DNA of 64,000 nt from NCBI GenBank assembly GCA_947498155.1, contig CANMJD010000003.1, positions 124,001 through 188,000 on the forward strand, written 5' to 3'. The notes beneath the pieces are model-generated. The model saw only the letters and a list, made by a program, of their open reading frames with translations, did not search any database and was not told the DNA's origin. Made by a program: the position numbers and the translations under genes. How positions within the stretch are numbered: position 1 is the first letter of the stretch; every line of letters starts with the position of its first letter. Below are positions 49,085 to 58,664 of this stretch, piece after piece. This DNA is from an uncultured Pseudoruegeria sp. Its GTDB lineage: Bacteria; Pseudomonadota; Alphaproteobacteria; Rhodobacterales; Rhodobacteraceae.

Positions 49085-49333
49085 ATGAAAACCCATTATA
49101 TCTGCCAACTTTATAGCGCCACCTCAAGCCGCGCCGGGATCAAGCTTGAGGTCAGCAAAATGATCGAAGGCACTTCAGAGACAGAGGTCATCAGCCGCGC
49201 CGAACGCAGTGTCGAACGCGGATTATGTGCGGGGGCGGATGCCTATGTCGTAACGGTAGATCCGGCCATTGGCGAACCGGGGGAGCCGCAATTTCTGGCC
49301 CGATTGGGTCAGGTGCCAGAGCTTCAGTATTAG
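49085..49333 (+). CDS. Small conserved protein of unknown function
   Basis: An 82-residue protein starting MKTHYICQLYSATSSRAG, with LEVSKMIEGTSETEVISRAERSVERGLCAGADAYVVTVDP after it. The pattern (beta strand, long helix, beta strand) suggests a small alpha/beta fold; no signal peptide, membrane helix or known motif is visible. AAAGGA precedes the ATG. Its stop is two bases from the stop of the convergent Hint gene. Confidence 0.6.
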   Translation: MKTHYICQLYSATSSRAGIKLEVSKMIEGTSETEVISRAERSVERGLCAGADAYVVTVDPAIGEPGEPQFLARLGQVPELQY

Positions 49334-49335
49334 AT

Positions 49336-50331
49336 CTAAGCGACCAGCAGTTTGCCTTCATATATCCGCAGGGCCGTGCGGGCTGTTTCACTATAGCCCT
49401 GCATGCCTTGCGCCAGTTCGGGAAATATGGCGAAGATTTCGCGCTGGGTCTCTGCCGACATTGCGCCCATGATGAAATCACCCGGGTGAAAGCTTTCTGT
49501 GGCAATCCCTTCGGCGTATATCACCTCATGCTGATCAAACAGCAGGTGGAAATATTCAACAGTTTCACAGGGTTCTTGATAGATATTCACGTTATCAATC
49601 AGGCTTTTGGCGGATGCTAACACTTCATCCTGCCCAAACAGAAGCTGGCATTTCCAGCCCTGCAATAAAAACCGGTGCTGCGGAGAAACAGCCAGGCGGT
49701 GCCGGTTTTCAAGCGCGCCCTTTTCAAGGATAATCGGGGCCAAATCACTCTGTCCCGACACGGTATTGCTGCCGATCCAGCGAATGGGTTGATAACCGCG
49801 ATCCATGGTTTCCACCAAATCCCCGACGGCCAGCGCCTGCACCGGCACATCCCCAATCGGCGTGCGCAGACAGGTTCCGCGGGTAAAACAGGGGAAATTG
49901 CTCGTACCGACTGTCGGGGTATTCAACACCCAGTTGCCCGAACCATCTGGTACGACAGAGCCGGTGGAAGAATTGGATAGCGGCGTGCCGATGCTTGGCT
50001 CCGAAGCGCCGCTTAGGCTACCGCCCTGTACGGCAACCGGGCTGGTGGGCCCCCAAAACACGGAGTCAATTGCAACACCGTTATCGGATAAGGCGATACC
50101 GGCGCGCGGCCCCTTTTCCAACGGAACGGCCAGCACATAATAATCATAGGTGCCGTCGCTGCTAAAAGAACCGCTAGACACCGCATAGGTCGCCGCAAGC
50201 CGCGCCCTTGGGCCGGCTTTATTATAAACTTCCAGATCCAGATCAGACACATCCGTGCCAGCGGTGACACGGACTTCTACAAAATCTCCTGCTGCTCCGT
50301 TATAGGAGAGCTCATTCAAATTGGCGGCCAA
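49336..50331 (-). CDS. Hint-domain protein with N-terminal beta-sandwich
   Basis: A 331-residue protein. Residues 1-145 form a beta-rich domain (NELSYNGAAGDFVEV.., TYDYYVLAVP.., WGPTSPVAV..) resembling lamin-tail/LTD-like adhesion domains. A Hint_2 domain begins with FPCFTRGTCLRTPIGDVPVQALAVGDLV (about residues 147-174) and continues to HRLAVSPQHRFLLQG and the C-terminal VIYAEGIATESFHPGDFI. Here the nucleophilic Cys (CFTRGT) is present. Such proteins are common in Rhodobacteraceae, often secreted by type I systems; their processing role is unproven. The first 168-aa Hint protein (1920) lacks that Cys. Confidence 0.8.
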   Translation of the reverse strand: MAANLNELSYNGAAGDFVEVRVTAGTDVSDLDLEVYNKAGPRARLAATYAVSSGSFSSDGTYDYYVLAVPLEKGPRAGIALSDNGVAIDSVFWGPTSPVAVQGGSLSGASEPSIGTPLSNSSTGSVVPDGSGNWVLNTPTVGTSNFPCFTRGTCLRTPIGDVPVQALAVGDLVETMDRGYQPIRWIGSNTVSGQSDLAPIILEKGALENRHRLAVSPQHRFLLQGWKCQLLFGQDEVLASAKSLIDNVNIYQEPCETVEYFHLLFDQHEVIYAEGIATESFHPGDFIMGAMSAETQREIFAIFPELAQGMQGYSETARTALRIYEGKLLVA

Positions 50332-50502
50332 ACGGCACCTCCAGTATCTTTCTCGGCCATCTTTCCCCCGAAAGACGGACCAAATGCGACTAAAGGCACC
50401 AAGTCAGTTTCAAGGGGGAGAATACCATTCGCTGATTCAAAGGACTACCCCGTTTGTTTGAAGCAGGGATTTGGTTAATAGATGGTTCTAAAGGAACACA
50501 TT

Positions 50503-50925
50503 ATGACCCCTGATGACATTATATCGCAGCTGCGCCTCTCGCCGCATCCGGAAGGCGGCTATTACCGGCAGACATGGGTGGCAGAGGGCCCGGACCGCCC
50601 CGTCGGCACCTGCATTTATTTCTTGCTAAAGGCCGACGAAAGCTCTCATTGGCATCGCGTCGATGCGACCGAGATCTGGCATTATTATGCCGGTGCGCCA
50701 CTAATCCTCTCCCGCGCAGCGACAGAAAAAGGCCCCGCCACCGAAACCGTTCTAGGGCCGGATTTGGCACAAGGCGCAGTGCCACAACTCATTGTTCCCA
50801 AAAGCCATTGGCAGGCCGCACGCACAACCGGCGACTGGACGCTGGTTGGCTGCACGGTTTCGCCCGGCTTTCAGTTTGAAGGATTTGAACTGGCTGATCG
50901 GGATTTTGACATCCCCAAAGCCTAA
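50503..50925 (+). CDS. Cupin-family protein (DUF985)
   Basis: A 140-residue protein. [43 protein letters not shown] and [17 protein letters not shown] are the DUF985 signature, a cupin barrel. The histidines (SHWHR, EIWHYY) could bind metal or substrate. The enzyme role is unknown. AAGGA lies before the ATG. The stop overlaps the convergent anmK stop by four bases. Confidence 0.88.
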   Translation: MTPDDIISQLRLSPHPEGGYYRQTWVAEGPDRPVGTCIYFLLKADESSHWHRVDATEIWHYYAGAPLILSRAATEKGPATETVLGPDLAQGAVPQLIVPKSHWQAARTTGDWTLVGCTVSPGFQFEGFELADRDFDIPKA

Positions 50926-52016
50926 GGGCGGCTGATTTGCCCACCACCAATAGGCATCGAAACCCCTGTTGTCGCCGGACAAGAGGTCGGCAGGCCCCGC
51001 ATGACGCGCACCGCCAGAAAGGCAAAGGCCTGCGCTTCTAACATATCGCCGTCAAATCCGGCGTCCTCTACCGGGGCCACTGGCACATCCAATAACACCG
51101 CCAGCATTGCCATCAACGTCGGGTTTTTACGCCCGCCGCCGGTGACCAACACGCCCGTTGGCGTACCGGGTAAATGCTCCATCGCGCGGGCCACAGAGGC
51201 GGCGCAAATCGCCGTCAGGGTCGCGGCCGCATCGGCATCGTCCAGATAGCCTACCCGTTCTAAAACGTCCGGAAAATCGTTTCGGTCCAGCGACTTCGGC
51301 GGCATGCGATAAAAATATTCTGCCTCCAGAAAATCACCGACCAAGTCTTCATCGACATCCCCATCCGCCGCCAATTCGCCATTTTGATCAAAGGTTTCAC
51401 CCCGGCGCTGGAACATCAGATCATTAAGTGGCGCGTTGGCAGGTCCGGAATCAAAGGCCAATAGCGCCCCTTCTTCCTCTGGGGTGTCATATTGCGGATC
51501 AACCCATGTCAGATTGCCCACCCCACCAAGGTTTAAAAACACCACCGGCCCCTCGGCCTCCATGAACTTGGCGCAGGCAAAATGGTAAAATGGTGCAAGC
51601 GGCGCCCCCTCGCCCCCCATTTCCACATCCGTGGTGCGAAAATCCCAAACCACAGGCCGCTGCAAAACCTCGGCCAAGACATCCCCGCTGCCCGCCTGAT
51701 GCGTGCCCTGCCCGCGTGGATCATGGGCCAAAGTCTGACCGTGAAACCCGATTACATCCGCATCTTCAAACTCGGACAATAACGTCGCATGGGCGGTTTC
51801 CACCACCTCGGCGGCCTCATTCACCTCTTCATAACCGGGCCAGAGCCCCAAAGCATGGGCAATCACCGCGCGCTCTTGTTCTGTATAAGCGCGATACCGG
51901 CTTTCACCAAAATCGATGATCTGGTGGCCATCCGTCTGAAGCAACGCAGCGTCAACCCCATCCAATGATGTGCCCGACATACAACCCAACGCCCAGACAG
52001 GTCCTGCTTTCAACAT
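50922..52016 (-). CDS. anmK: 1,6-Anhydro-N-acetylmuramic acid kinase
   Basis: A 364-residue hexokinase-like enzyme of peptidoglycan recycling that converts anhydro-MurNAc to MurNAc-6-phosphate. Marks: [20 protein letters not shown] at the start, [34 protein letters not shown] and [14 protein letters not shown]. It is next to tyrS in a divergent arrangement, as often in alphaproteobacteria. Confidence 0.94.
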   Translation of the reverse strand: MLKAGPVWALGCMSGTSLDGVDAALLQTDGHQIIDFGESRYRAYTEQERAVIAHALGLWPGYEEVNEAAEVVETAHATLLSEFEDADVIGFHGQTLAHDPRGQGTHQAGSGDVLAEVLQRPVVWDFRTTDVEMGGEGAPLAPFYHFACAKFMEAEGPVVFLNLGGVGNLTWVDPQYDTPEEEGALLAFDSGPANAPLNDLMFQRRGETFDQNGELAADGDVDEDLVGDFLEAEYFYRMPPKSLDRNDFPDVLERVGYLDDADAAATLTAICAASVARAMEHLPGTPTGVLVTGGGRKNPTLMAMLAVLLDVPVAPVEDAGFDGDMLEAQAFAFLAVRVMRGLPTSCPATTGVSMPIGGGQISRP

Positions 52017-52083
52017 GGTCTTCCCCTTTTCACTCAGGGCCGATATACCGCGCTTGGACGACGTTGAACATGGATAAAAACCG

Positions 52084-53334
52084 ATGACCTACCACCCCAA
52101 ATCAGAGTTTATGCGCGTGATGATGGAGCGCGGCTTTTTGGCCGACTGCACCGACTATCAGGCGTTGGACGAGGCCCTGATCCAAGGCGTGGTCCCCGCC
52201 TATATCGGCTTTGATGCCACGGCAAAATCTTTGCATGTCGGCTCGCTGATCCAGATCATGATGCTGCGCTGGTTGCAGAAAACAGGGCATAAACCGATCA
52301 CCCTGATGGGCGGCGGCACCACCAAAGTGGGTGATCCGTCTTTCCGCGCCGACGAACGCCCGCTGCTCGACGATGCTGCGATCAACGCCAATATCGACGG
52401 CATCAAGCAGGTGTTTGCGAAATATATTGACTATTCGGACGCTGAAAACGGCGCTTTGATGCTGAATAATGCCGAATGGCTCGACGGATTGAACTACCTT
52501 GAATTCCTACGCGATATCGGGCGGCATTTTTCGGTGAACCGGATGCTGGCCTTTGAAAGCGTGAAATCCCGCATCGACCGCGAACAGTCCCTGTCGTTTC
52601 TCGAATTCAACTACATGATCTTGCAAGCTTATGACTTCCTTGAACTAAACCGCCGTTATGGCTGTGTTTTGCAGATGGGTGGCTCGGACCAATGGGGCAA
52701 TATCGTCAACGGGATCGATCTGACCCGCCGCGTGTTGGATCACCAAATTTTCGGCCTGACCTCGCCCTTGCTGACTACATCGGATGGCAAGAAGATGGGC
52801 AAAACCGCCGATGGGGCGATCTGGCTGAACGCCGATATGCGCAGCCCCTATGAATTCTGGCAGTTCTGGCGCAACTCGACCGATGCCGATGTTGGCCGCT
52901 TCCTGAAGCTTTATACAGAGCTTCCCGTGGAAGAATGTGACCGTCTGGGGGCGCTGGAAGGGGCGGCGATTAATGATGCCAAGATCATTCTCGCCAATGA
53001 GATCACCACCCTGTGCCATGGTGCCGAGGCCGCCAAAGCCGCCGAGGCCACGGCCCGTGAAGTCTTTGAAAAAGGCGGAGTCGGGGATGATTTGCCGACC
53101 CTGTCGCTGTCGGCGGATGAGATTGGCGATGGCATTTCTATCGTGCAGCTTTTTGTGAAATCGGGCCTTGCTGGTTCCGGTAAAGAGGCCAAACGCCTGT
53201 TTGCCGAAAACGGTGCCAAGCTCAATGACACCGCCCTAAGCAACCCCGGTCAGATGATCACGCAAGATGATCTAGCCAGCCCGATGAAACTCTCGGCAGG
53301 TAAAAAACGCCACGCGCTGGTCACACTGGACTAA
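52084..53334 (+). CDS. tyrS: Tyrosine-tRNA ligase
   Basis: A 416-residue class I synthetase. The HIGH-type motif is HVGSL in [14 protein letters not shown], and the KMSKS-type loop is [14 protein letters not shown] and GGSDQWGNI are typical TyrRS blocks. The last 70 residues form an S4-like RNA-binding domain. Confidence 0.97.
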   Translation: MTYHPKSEFMRVMMERGFLADCTDYQALDEALIQGVVPAYIGFDATAKSLHVGSLIQIMMLRWLQKTGHKPITLMGGGTTKVGDPSFRADERPLLDDAAINANIDGIKQVFAKYIDYSDAENGALMLNNAEWLDGLNYLEFLRDIGRHFSVNRMLAFESVKSRIDREQSLSFLEFNYMILQAYDFLELNRRYGCVLQMGGSDQWGNIVNGIDLTRRVLDHQIFGLTSPLLTTSDGKKMGKTADGAIWLNADMRSPYEFWQFWRNSTDADVGRFLKLYTELPVEECDRLGALEGAAINDAKIILANEITTLCHGAEAAKAAEATAREVFEKGGVGDDLPTLSLSADEIGDGISIVQLFVKSGLAGSGKEAKRLFAENGAKLNDTALSNPGQMITQDDLASPMKLSAGKKRHALVTLD

Positions 53335-53385
53335 GTTCAAAGGGTCGTGCGCGTAACGGGCGCGACCCACAAACAGGAGCCGCCG

Positions 53386-53445
53386 ATGACAGAGCTTGAA
53401 AAAGCCGCCGCAGGTCTGCTCTATGACGCCAAACGCTACAGCTGA
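53386..53445 (+). pseudogene. Possible 5' remnant of a maltose O-acetyltransferase gene
   Basis: A 19-codon frame starts MTELEKAAAGLLYDAKRY after an excellent ribosome site (CAGGAG, seven bases before the ATG). The first 15 residues resemble the N-terminus of maltose/nodulation acetyltransferases (MTEKEKMLAG.LYDA type). The frame stops after Ser19, and the DUF3179 gene begins on the other strand shortly after, so the rest of the gene would be lost. A short real peptide cannot be excluded. Confidence 0.35.
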
Positions 53446-53463
53446 GCCCCCTGCCGCCATATC

Positions 53464-54441
53464 TTATTTCAACATCCATTGCCCCTCTGGCCAGAACGCA
53501 TGATAGGCAAAGGCGAACATCACATCATGGGCGACATCGCGCCCTTTGGCATCCTTCACCCGAATAGAGCCGACATCACGCCCCTTTGCGATGCTGCTGC
53601 TGTCCAATGCCGAGGCCTGCCCCGCACGCCAGCTGATCGTCACCCCGGCTTCTGTGACAGTGCCCGCCTGCGCCAGCCTTTCTAACGGCCAAGCCCGATC
53701 CCCGACCCGCACCACACGCGCCAAAGGCGATATGCCATGGGGCGGATTCTCTCCGCTGTATAGAAACGGGCGCGTCGAACTGTCGTAACCGCGATAGGGG
53801 TTAGAGCCATAAGCGCGGTTCCAATCCGGCTCTGCCATCACCAGCCCTTGCGGATTGCGGGTTTTAAACTCGGCATAGCTTTCCATCCATGCCGGTATCT
53901 GTTTCAGCTCTACACCGGTGAATTCCCCGACAACGCCGGTGCCAATGGCCTGCTGCCACCAGCTTTCGGTTTCGCGGTCATACATCACCATATCGGAATT
54001 GCGCAGCTTACCCGACACCCCGAAACTCAGGACCTGCCCCTGAACACGCCGGTCAAATACGATCCCTGAATTGCACAGCGGGCAGAAGGTCACCGCCACG
54101 GGCACGCCGCCGATGCGGTCATTAACGATCTCATGCCAGGTCAGATAACGGATCGGATAGCTCCGTGGTCTTTGACCGTCAAATTCGACGGTGATCACCG
54201 GCTCCCGATCGCCAATGCGGGTCTCATCGGTCGCCACCACAAAGCTTGGGTCAGAAAGCGCCGGAATCCCGTCCTTGGGTGGCCCACCGGAGAGGATCTC
54301 TCCCCAGTTTTGGATTGTTGTTTTGCTAAAATCGGTCGCCGGCCATTCGTGTTTCCAAAATGCCGGATCAGCCATAGCCAGACCTGCCGATAAAACGGCT
54401 GTCCCCACTCCGGCACAGATTGCTTGAACTATAGAACGCAT
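53464..54441 (-). CDS. DUF3179 domain protein, secreted
   Basis: A 325-residue protein with a signal peptide (MRSIVQAICAGVGTAVLSAGLAMA). The DUF3179 core is visible: ALSDPSFVVATDE, YPIRYLTWHEIVND, VAVTFCPLCNSGIVFDR, ETESWWQQAIGTGVVGEF. The CPLC motif is conserved and may bind metal or be redox active. Function unknown. It is downstream of two cyclophilin genes on the same strand. Confidence 0.88.
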   Translation of the reverse strand: MRSIVQAICAGVGTAVLSAGLAMADPAFWKHEWPATDFSKTTIQNWGEILSGGPPKDGIPALSDPSFVVATDETRIGDREPVITVEFDGQRPRSYPIRYLTWHEIVNDRIGGVPVAVTFCPLCNSGIVFDRRVQGQVLSFGVSGKLRNSDMVMYDRETESWWQQAIGTGVVGEFTGVELKQIPAWMESYAEFKTRNPQGLVMAEPDWNRAYGSNPYRGYDSSTRPFLYSGENPPHGISPLARVVRVGDRAWPLERLAQAGTVTEAGVTISWRAGQASALDSSSIAKGRDVGSIRVKDAKGRDVAHDVMFAFAYHAFWPEGQWMLK

Positions 54442-54534
54442 AAGGGTCCCCCTTCAGATCACGCAGCAGCCTGACAGAAGGAGGACCCTTTACCTAGCCC
54501 TGTTCACGCGGGTTTGACACCGCGCGAGCGTATC

Positions 54535-55083
54535 TTAACGGACGGTCACGGATGTGATCCGGTCCGGTTGGCCAATCACAGCCCCATTCGGGCCGGTTCC
54601 GCGTTTGATCTGATCCACCACATCCATACCGGATGTGACCTTGCCAACAACGGTATATTGACCGTTCAGGAAGGGGCCATCCTTGAACATGATAAAAAAC
54701 TGGCTGTTGGCAGAGTGCGGGTTCTGGGAACGCGCCATGCCGACAATACCGCGTTCAAACGGCGTGTCCGAAAACTCGGCCTTCAAATCAGGCTTGTCCG
54801 AACCACCGGTACCAGCACGGCGCATATTGCCGCCCAGCTTACCGTGTTCGACATCACCGGTCTGCGCCATGAAACCATCAATCACGCGGTGAAACACCAC
54901 ATCATCATAGGCCCCAGCAGCAGATAGTTCCGCAATCCGCGCCGCATGATCCGGCGCCAGCTCTTCCAACAGATCAATCACCACGGTGCCATTGGCCTCG
55001 CCTGCGATGGTCAGTTCGATTTCGGTGGCCGAGGCCATAACAGGCGCAGCCACCAGCCCGAGGGCCAGCAGGAGTTTACGCAT
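54535..55083 (-). CDS. Periplasmic peptidyl-prolyl cis-trans isomerase (cyclophilin)
   Basis: A 182-residue cyclophilin with signal peptide MRKLLLALGLVAAPVMASA. The catalytic block FHRVIDGFMAQTGDVEHG, then GIVGMARSQNPHSANSQFFIMFKDGPFLNGQYTVVGKV, contain the cyclophilin active-site residues. It speeds proline isomerisation in exported proteins. It overlaps the cytoplasmic paralogue upstream by eight bases, a tandem duplication with one exported copy. Confidence 0.94.
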   Translation of the reverse strand: MRKLLLALGLVAAPVMASATEIELTIAGEANGTVVIDLLEELAPDHAARIAELSAAGAYDDVVFHRVIDGFMAQTGDVEHGKLGGNMRRAGTGGSDKPDLKAEFSDTPFERGIVGMARSQNPHSANSQFFIMFKDGPFLNGQYTVVGKVTSGMDVVDQIKRGTGPNGAVIGQPDRITSVTVR

Positions 55084-55582
55084 CAGCTGCTACCTTTACG
55101 CTGATCATCCGGTCCGGTGTCGCAGGCGGCTCACCGCGCACGATCGCATCAACATGCTCCATGCCAGAGGTCACACGCCCATACACGGTGTACTGGCCGT
55201 TCAAGAAGTGGTTATCGCCAAAGTTGATGAAAAACTGGCTGTTGGCAGAGTTCGGATTGGCCGAACGCGCCGCGCCCAAAGTGCCACGGTCATGGGGCAG
55301 TTTTGAGAATTCAGCCGGGAGATCAGGCAGGTCAGATCCGCCAGTACCCGCCATACGGATGTTGAAATCCTTTTCCATATTGCCGTTGGCCACATCACCG
55401 GTCTGCGCCATGAAGCCGTCAATCACGCGGTGAAAGGCAATATTGTCGTAGTGACCGGCACGGGCCAGCTCTTTCATGCGCTCGGAATGCTTGGGGGCAA
55501 CATCGGGCAAAAGCTCGATGACAACGGTGCCACCCTTCAACTCTACGAGGATCGTGTTCTCTGGATCTTTATAGTCGGCCAT
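55076..55582 (-). CDS. ppiB: Cytoplasmic peptidyl-prolyl cis-trans isomerase (cyclophilin B type)
   Basis: A 168-residue cyclophilin without a signal peptide. FHRVIDGFMAQTGDVANG and GTLGAARSANPNSANSQFFINFGDNHFLNGQYTVYGRV give the catalytic and binding residues. It is the upstream gene of the pair and divergent from pgk. Confidence 0.94.
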   Translation of the reverse strand: MADYKDPENTILVELKGGTVVIELLPDVAPKHSERMKELARAGHYDNIAFHRVIDGFMAQTGDVANGNMEKDFNIRMAGTGGSDLPDLPAEFSKLPHDRGTLGAARSANPNSANSQFFINFGDNHFLNGQYTVYGRVTSGMEHVDAIVRGEPPATPDRMISVKVAADA

Positions 55583-55730
55583 TTGGCGCTCCTGTCATAC
55601 TCTGTTGATGCCTAATTAGGGTCTTACGGGCAAAAGGAAAAGGGGAAAGCAACTGAACTGTTGACCTTGGGGCGGGCTTCGGGTGTTAAAAGCCTAACGT
55701 TACGCCGTTTAATTGCAAAGGATGCGCCCC

Positions 55731-56924
55731 ATGGCTTGGAAAACCCTTGATGATATGGATTTATCTGGAAAAACCGTTCTGACCCGGGTGGATATCAACG
55801 TCCCGATGCAGGACGGTAAGGTCTCGGATGACACCCGCATCCAGCGGATTGTGCCCACGGTCACCGACATCCGCGCCAAAGGCGGCAAACCGGTATTGCT
55901 GGCGCATTTTGGCCGCCCAAAGGGGCAACCGGTGCCGGAATTGTCGCTCTCTCAACTGGTTCCGGCCCTCTCTGCCGCTTTCGGCACCGAAGTCACCTTT
56001 ATCGAACGCCCCAGCCGAGAGGCCTTGGATGCCCTGCCCAGTGACGCAGTGGTGCTGATCGAAAACACCCGTTTTTCCGCCATGGAAGAAGCAAATGATC
56101 CCCGCATGGCGGGCTTTCTGGCCACGCTGGGCGATGTCTATTGCAATGATGCCTTCTCTGCCGCCCATCGGGCCCATGCCTCTACCGAGGGGGTCGCGCA
56201 TTTGTTGCCCTCTTGTGCGGGCCGGTTGATGCAGGCGGAACTGACTGCGCTAGAATCCGCACTTTCCAAACCCGAACGCCCCGTGGTGGCCGTGGTAGGC
56301 GGGGCCAAAGTCTCAACCAAGCTCGACCTTCTGGGCAATCTGGTCAGCAAGGTCGATCATCTGGTGATCGGCGGCGGCATGGCCAATACATTCCTTGCCG
56401 CGCAGGGCATCGATGTCGGCAAATCGCTGGCCGAACATGACATGACCGACACGGCTATAGAAATCCTCGCCAAGGCAAAAGAGGCGGGCTGCGAGATCAT
56501 CCTGCCCGTTGATGTGGTGGTGGCGCGTGAATTTGCCGCCCATGCCGCCAATGAAACCGTCGCCGCAGATGCCTGCCCGTCGGAAGCGATGATTTTGGAT
56601 GCCGGACCGGCCACCGTGGAAAAAATCGCCAAAACGTTGGCAAATGCCAAAACCCTGATCTGGAACGGCCCCCTTGGTGCCTTTGAGATCGAGCCCTTTG
56701 ATGCCGCCACCAATGCCGCCGCCACACAGGCCGCAGAGATGTCACGGGCAGGCTCGCTGATCTCGGTTGCGGGCGGGGGCGATACGGTTGCCGCCCTGAA
56801 CAAGGCTGGCGCCGCAGAGGCGTTCACCTATATCTCGACCGCTGGTGGCGCTTTCCTTGAATGGATGGAAGGCAAGACCTTGCCCGGTGTCGCAGCGCTG
56901 CAAAAATCAGCCGAAAACACCTGA
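55731..56924 (+). CDS. pgk: Phosphoglycerate kinase
   Basis: A 397-residue enzyme linking 1,3-bisphosphoglycerate and ADP to 3-phosphoglycerate and ATP. Marks: [37 protein letters not shown] and the C-terminal [15 protein letters not shown] lies eight bases before the ATG at 55731; an upstream ATG at 55713 would add six residues. A TAACGTTA palindrome at 55695 lies in the promoter region and might be a weak relative of the operators at eno and fbaB. Confidence 0.97.
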   Translation: MAWKTLDDMDLSGKTVLTRVDINVPMQDGKVSDDTRIQRIVPTVTDIRAKGGKPVLLAHFGRPKGQPVPELSLSQLVPALSAAFGTEVTFIERPSREALDALPSDAVVLIENTRFSAMEEANDPRMAGFLATLGDVYCNDAFSAAHRAHASTEGVAHLLPSCAGRLMQAELTALESALSKPERPVVAVVGGAKVSTKLDLLGNLVSKVDHLVIGGGMANTFLAAQGIDVGKSLAEHDMTDTAIEILAKAKEAGCEIILPVDVVVAREFAAHAANETVAADACPSEAMILDAGPATVEKIAKTLANAKTLIWNGPLGAFEIEPFDAATNAAATQAAEMSRAGSLISVAGGGDTVAALNKAGAAEAFTYISTAGGAFLEWMEGKTLPGVAALQKSAENT

Positions 56925-56943
56925 TTTCTTTACAAAAACTTCA

Positions 56944-56978
56944 TGTTGGCGCTATCATTTCCTTTGTTAGCGCCAACA
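56944..56978. promoter_or_regulatory. Paired LacI-type operators upstream of fbaB
   Basis: TGTTGGCGCTATCA (56944-56957) and TGTTAGCGCCAACA (56965-56978) are each near-palindromic with a central CG, 21 bp centre to centre. Together they also form a perfect 11-bp inverted repeat (TGTTGGCGCTA / TAGCGCCAACA) around 13 bases. They lie 76-110 bases before the fbaB start. No T-run follows, so this is not a pgk terminator by sequence, though it could form a hairpin. Confidence 0.55.
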
Positions 56979-57053
56979 GTGTTGCATGACGCAAAGCAGC
57001 ATTTTATGGCGGTCCCATCGATTAGGTCCAAAACCCTTTGAAAGGAAACCGCC

Positions 57054-57983
57054 ATGAAAGCGACACGCGTTGTCAGCAAAATTCTCTCCAATTACGAAGG
57101 GGAAACGCCCGGCGTCAAAGGCAAGCTTTGCTCGATCCTGATGAACGGCAAACTCGGCGGTACCGGCAAGATGATCATCCTGCCTGTCGATCAGGGGTTT
57201 GAGCATGGCCCCGCGCGCAGCTTCGCGCCCAATCCCGAAGGTTATGACCCGCACTACCATTATCAACTGGCGATTGACGCCGGTATGAGCGCCTATGCCG
57301 CCCCGCTTGGCCCACTGGAAGCCGGTGCTGATACGTTCGCCGGTCAGATCCCGACGATCCTGAAAGTTAACTCCTCCAACTCCCTGATGAGCGGCACCGC
57401 TGGCAAAGACCAAGCCATCACCGCCAGCGTCGATGACGCCCTGCGTCTGGGCTGCGCGGCCATCGGTTTCACTGTTTATCCAGGTTCTGATTGCGCATTG
57501 GGTATGTTCGAAGAAATCGTCGAAATGCGCAAAGAAGCCGCCGCCAAAGGCATTGCCTCGGTGATCTGGTCCTATCCGCGCGGCGAAGGCATCACCAAAG
57601 AAGGTGAAACCGCTGTCGATGTTGCCGCCTACGCGGCCCATATCGCCGCCCTGCTTGGCGCGCATATCATCAAGGTCAAACTCTCGACCGATCACCTGAT
57701 GCTGCCCGAAGCCAAAAAGGTCTATGAGGACGAGAATATCGACATCGCCAGCCAAGCGGCCCGCGTTGCTGATTGTGTAAAATCCTCGTTTAACGGCCGT
57801 CGTTTGATTGTCTTCTCGGGCGGTGCCAAGAAAGGCGCTGACAGCGTTTATGACGATGCCCGCGCAATCCGCGACGGGGGCGGCAACGGTTCCATCATTG
57901 GCCGAAACAGCTTCCAGCGCCCGCGCGAAGATGCGCTGGAAATGCTAGGCAAGCTGGTGGATATCTACAAAGGCAAAGCCTGA
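57054..57983 (+). CDS. fbaB: Fructose-bisphosphate aldolase class I (FbaB/DhnA type)
   Basis: A 309-residue Schiff-base aldolase cleaving fructose-1,6-bisphosphate. MIILPVDQGFEHGPARSF at the start, GFTVYPGSDCALGMFEEI, IWSYPRGEG and the lysine block HIIKVKLSTDH match the archaeal-type class I family. It lies 129 bases after pgk, but the paired operators and a separate ribosome site (GAAAGGA) suggest an own promoter. Confidence 0.95.
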   Translation: MKATRVVSKILSNYEGETPGVKGKLCSILMNGKLGGTGKMIILPVDQGFEHGPARSFAPNPEGYDPHYHYQLAIDAGMSAYAAPLGPLEAGADTFAGQIPTILKVNSSNSLMSGTAGKDQAITASVDDALRLGCAAIGFTVYPGSDCALGMFEEIVEMRKEAAAKGIASVIWSYPRGEGITKEGETAVDVAAYAAHIAALLGAHIIKVKLSTDHLMLPEAKKVYEDENIDIASQAARVADCVKSSFNGRRLIVFSGGAKKGADSVYDDARAIRDGGGNGSIIGRNSFQRPREDALEMLGKLVDIYKGKA

Positions 57984-58022
57984 CCCCAAGGGGACTACCC
58001 CCTTGATCTGCTTAAGAAACTG

Positions 58023-58055
58023 AACCGCCGCCCGGACAACGGGTGGCGGTTTTTC
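58023..58055 (+). terminator. Rho-independent terminator of fbaB
   Basis: Arms AACCGCCGCCCG and CGGGTGGCGGTT (one unpaired position) close GACAA and are followed by TTTT. Confidence 0.88.
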
Positions 58056-58069
58056 AGCTCCCCCCTGTT

Positions 58070-58101
58070 TTCATTTTGATAAAAATATCCAGCCGACAGG
58101 C
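58070..58101 (-). repeat. Dispersed GATATTT repeat, short form
   Basis: On the minus strand: GCCTGTCGGCTGGATATTTTT followed by ATCAAAATGAA. The end is identical to the copy embedded in nnr. A further small hairpin AAAGGCCCC-CTC-GGGGCCTTT lies just to its right (58103-58124), where it could terminate the gene at 58122-58415. Confidence 0.65.
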
Positions 58102-58121
58102 AAAGGCCCCCTCGGGGCCTT

Positions 58122-58415
58122 TTAGGGTGCCTCGCCCGACACAGAGCGCACCGCCCGATAGCGCCACTTGGGCAGCAACCGCAGAATAATCGCCAGAATA
58201 CCTAGGGCGATCCAGAATATTTGAATCATCGCCGCAGCAAGATTGAAATCTTCGCTTAAACTGAACAAAACACATGCCGCCGCCAGAATATTTATCCCGA
58301 AAAATCGAATGCTGCGGCTATCAAGCCATTGAAATGTAATTAGGATATAATTGCCTAGATACAGAAAAAACCCAAGGATGCCTATCAAATCACCGTATCC
58401 CACAATACGCTCCAT
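58122..58415 (-). CDS. CBU_0592-family small membrane protein
   Basis: A 97-residue protein with three membrane helices: DLIGILGFFLYLGNYILITFQWL, then IRFFGINILAAACVLFSLSEDFNLAAAMIQIFWIALGILAIILRL. The FQWLDSRS and N-L-AA pattern matches the CBU_0592 family, whose role is not known. MERIVGYGD is taken as start; five further codons upstream are open. Several GTTA-rich inverted repeats lie about 100-140 bases upstream. Confidence 0.75.
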   Translation of the reverse strand: MERIVGYGDLIGILGFFLYLGNYILITFQWLDSRSIRFFGINILAAACVLFSLSEDFNLAAAMIQIFWIALGILAIILRLLPKWRYRAVRSVSGEAP

Positions 58416-58519
58416 CCCCCCTGTGCACATAAGTTAAAGGCCGCGCCCAAAATCCGGCGGCTCAAATCAAACCTGTGGGATCGAATTAGCAATCCACCGC
58501 ACAACAAAGCGTTACGGCT

Positions 58520-58536
58520 CCGTTAACGATTAACGG
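58520..58536. promoter_or_regulatory. CCGTTAA-CGA-TTAACGG inverted repeat
   Basis: Seven-base perfect arms around three bases, in the 249-base gap between the small membrane protein and the next gene. GTTACGG (58511) and GTTAGCTGAC (58543) lie on either side. It may be an operator for the membrane protein gene. Confidence 0.3.
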
Positions 58537-58578
58537 TCAGGCGTTAGCTGACATTATGGATCAATAGCCTGCCCCAGC

Positions 58579-58606
58579 AAAAAGCCCCGCAGATTGGCGG
58601 GGCTTT
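58579..58606 (-). terminator. Terminator of the FabMG-like gene
   Basis: Arms AAAGCCCCGC and GCGGGGCTTT close six bases; read on the minus strand they are followed by TTGC after an intact T-run. It lies about 60 bases after the stop at 58665. Confidence 0.85.
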
Positions 58607-58664
58607 GTGGGTCTATTGGGCAGATGAAGGGGTTGCCACTGGCCGCCCCGTTTCGGTTGGATGA

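Noticed and set aside
56944-56978. Inverted repeat read as a pgk terminator
   Set aside because: Perfect 11-bp arms could fold, but no T-run follows, the loop is 13 bases, and each half is itself an operator-like palindrome. Operator reading preferred.
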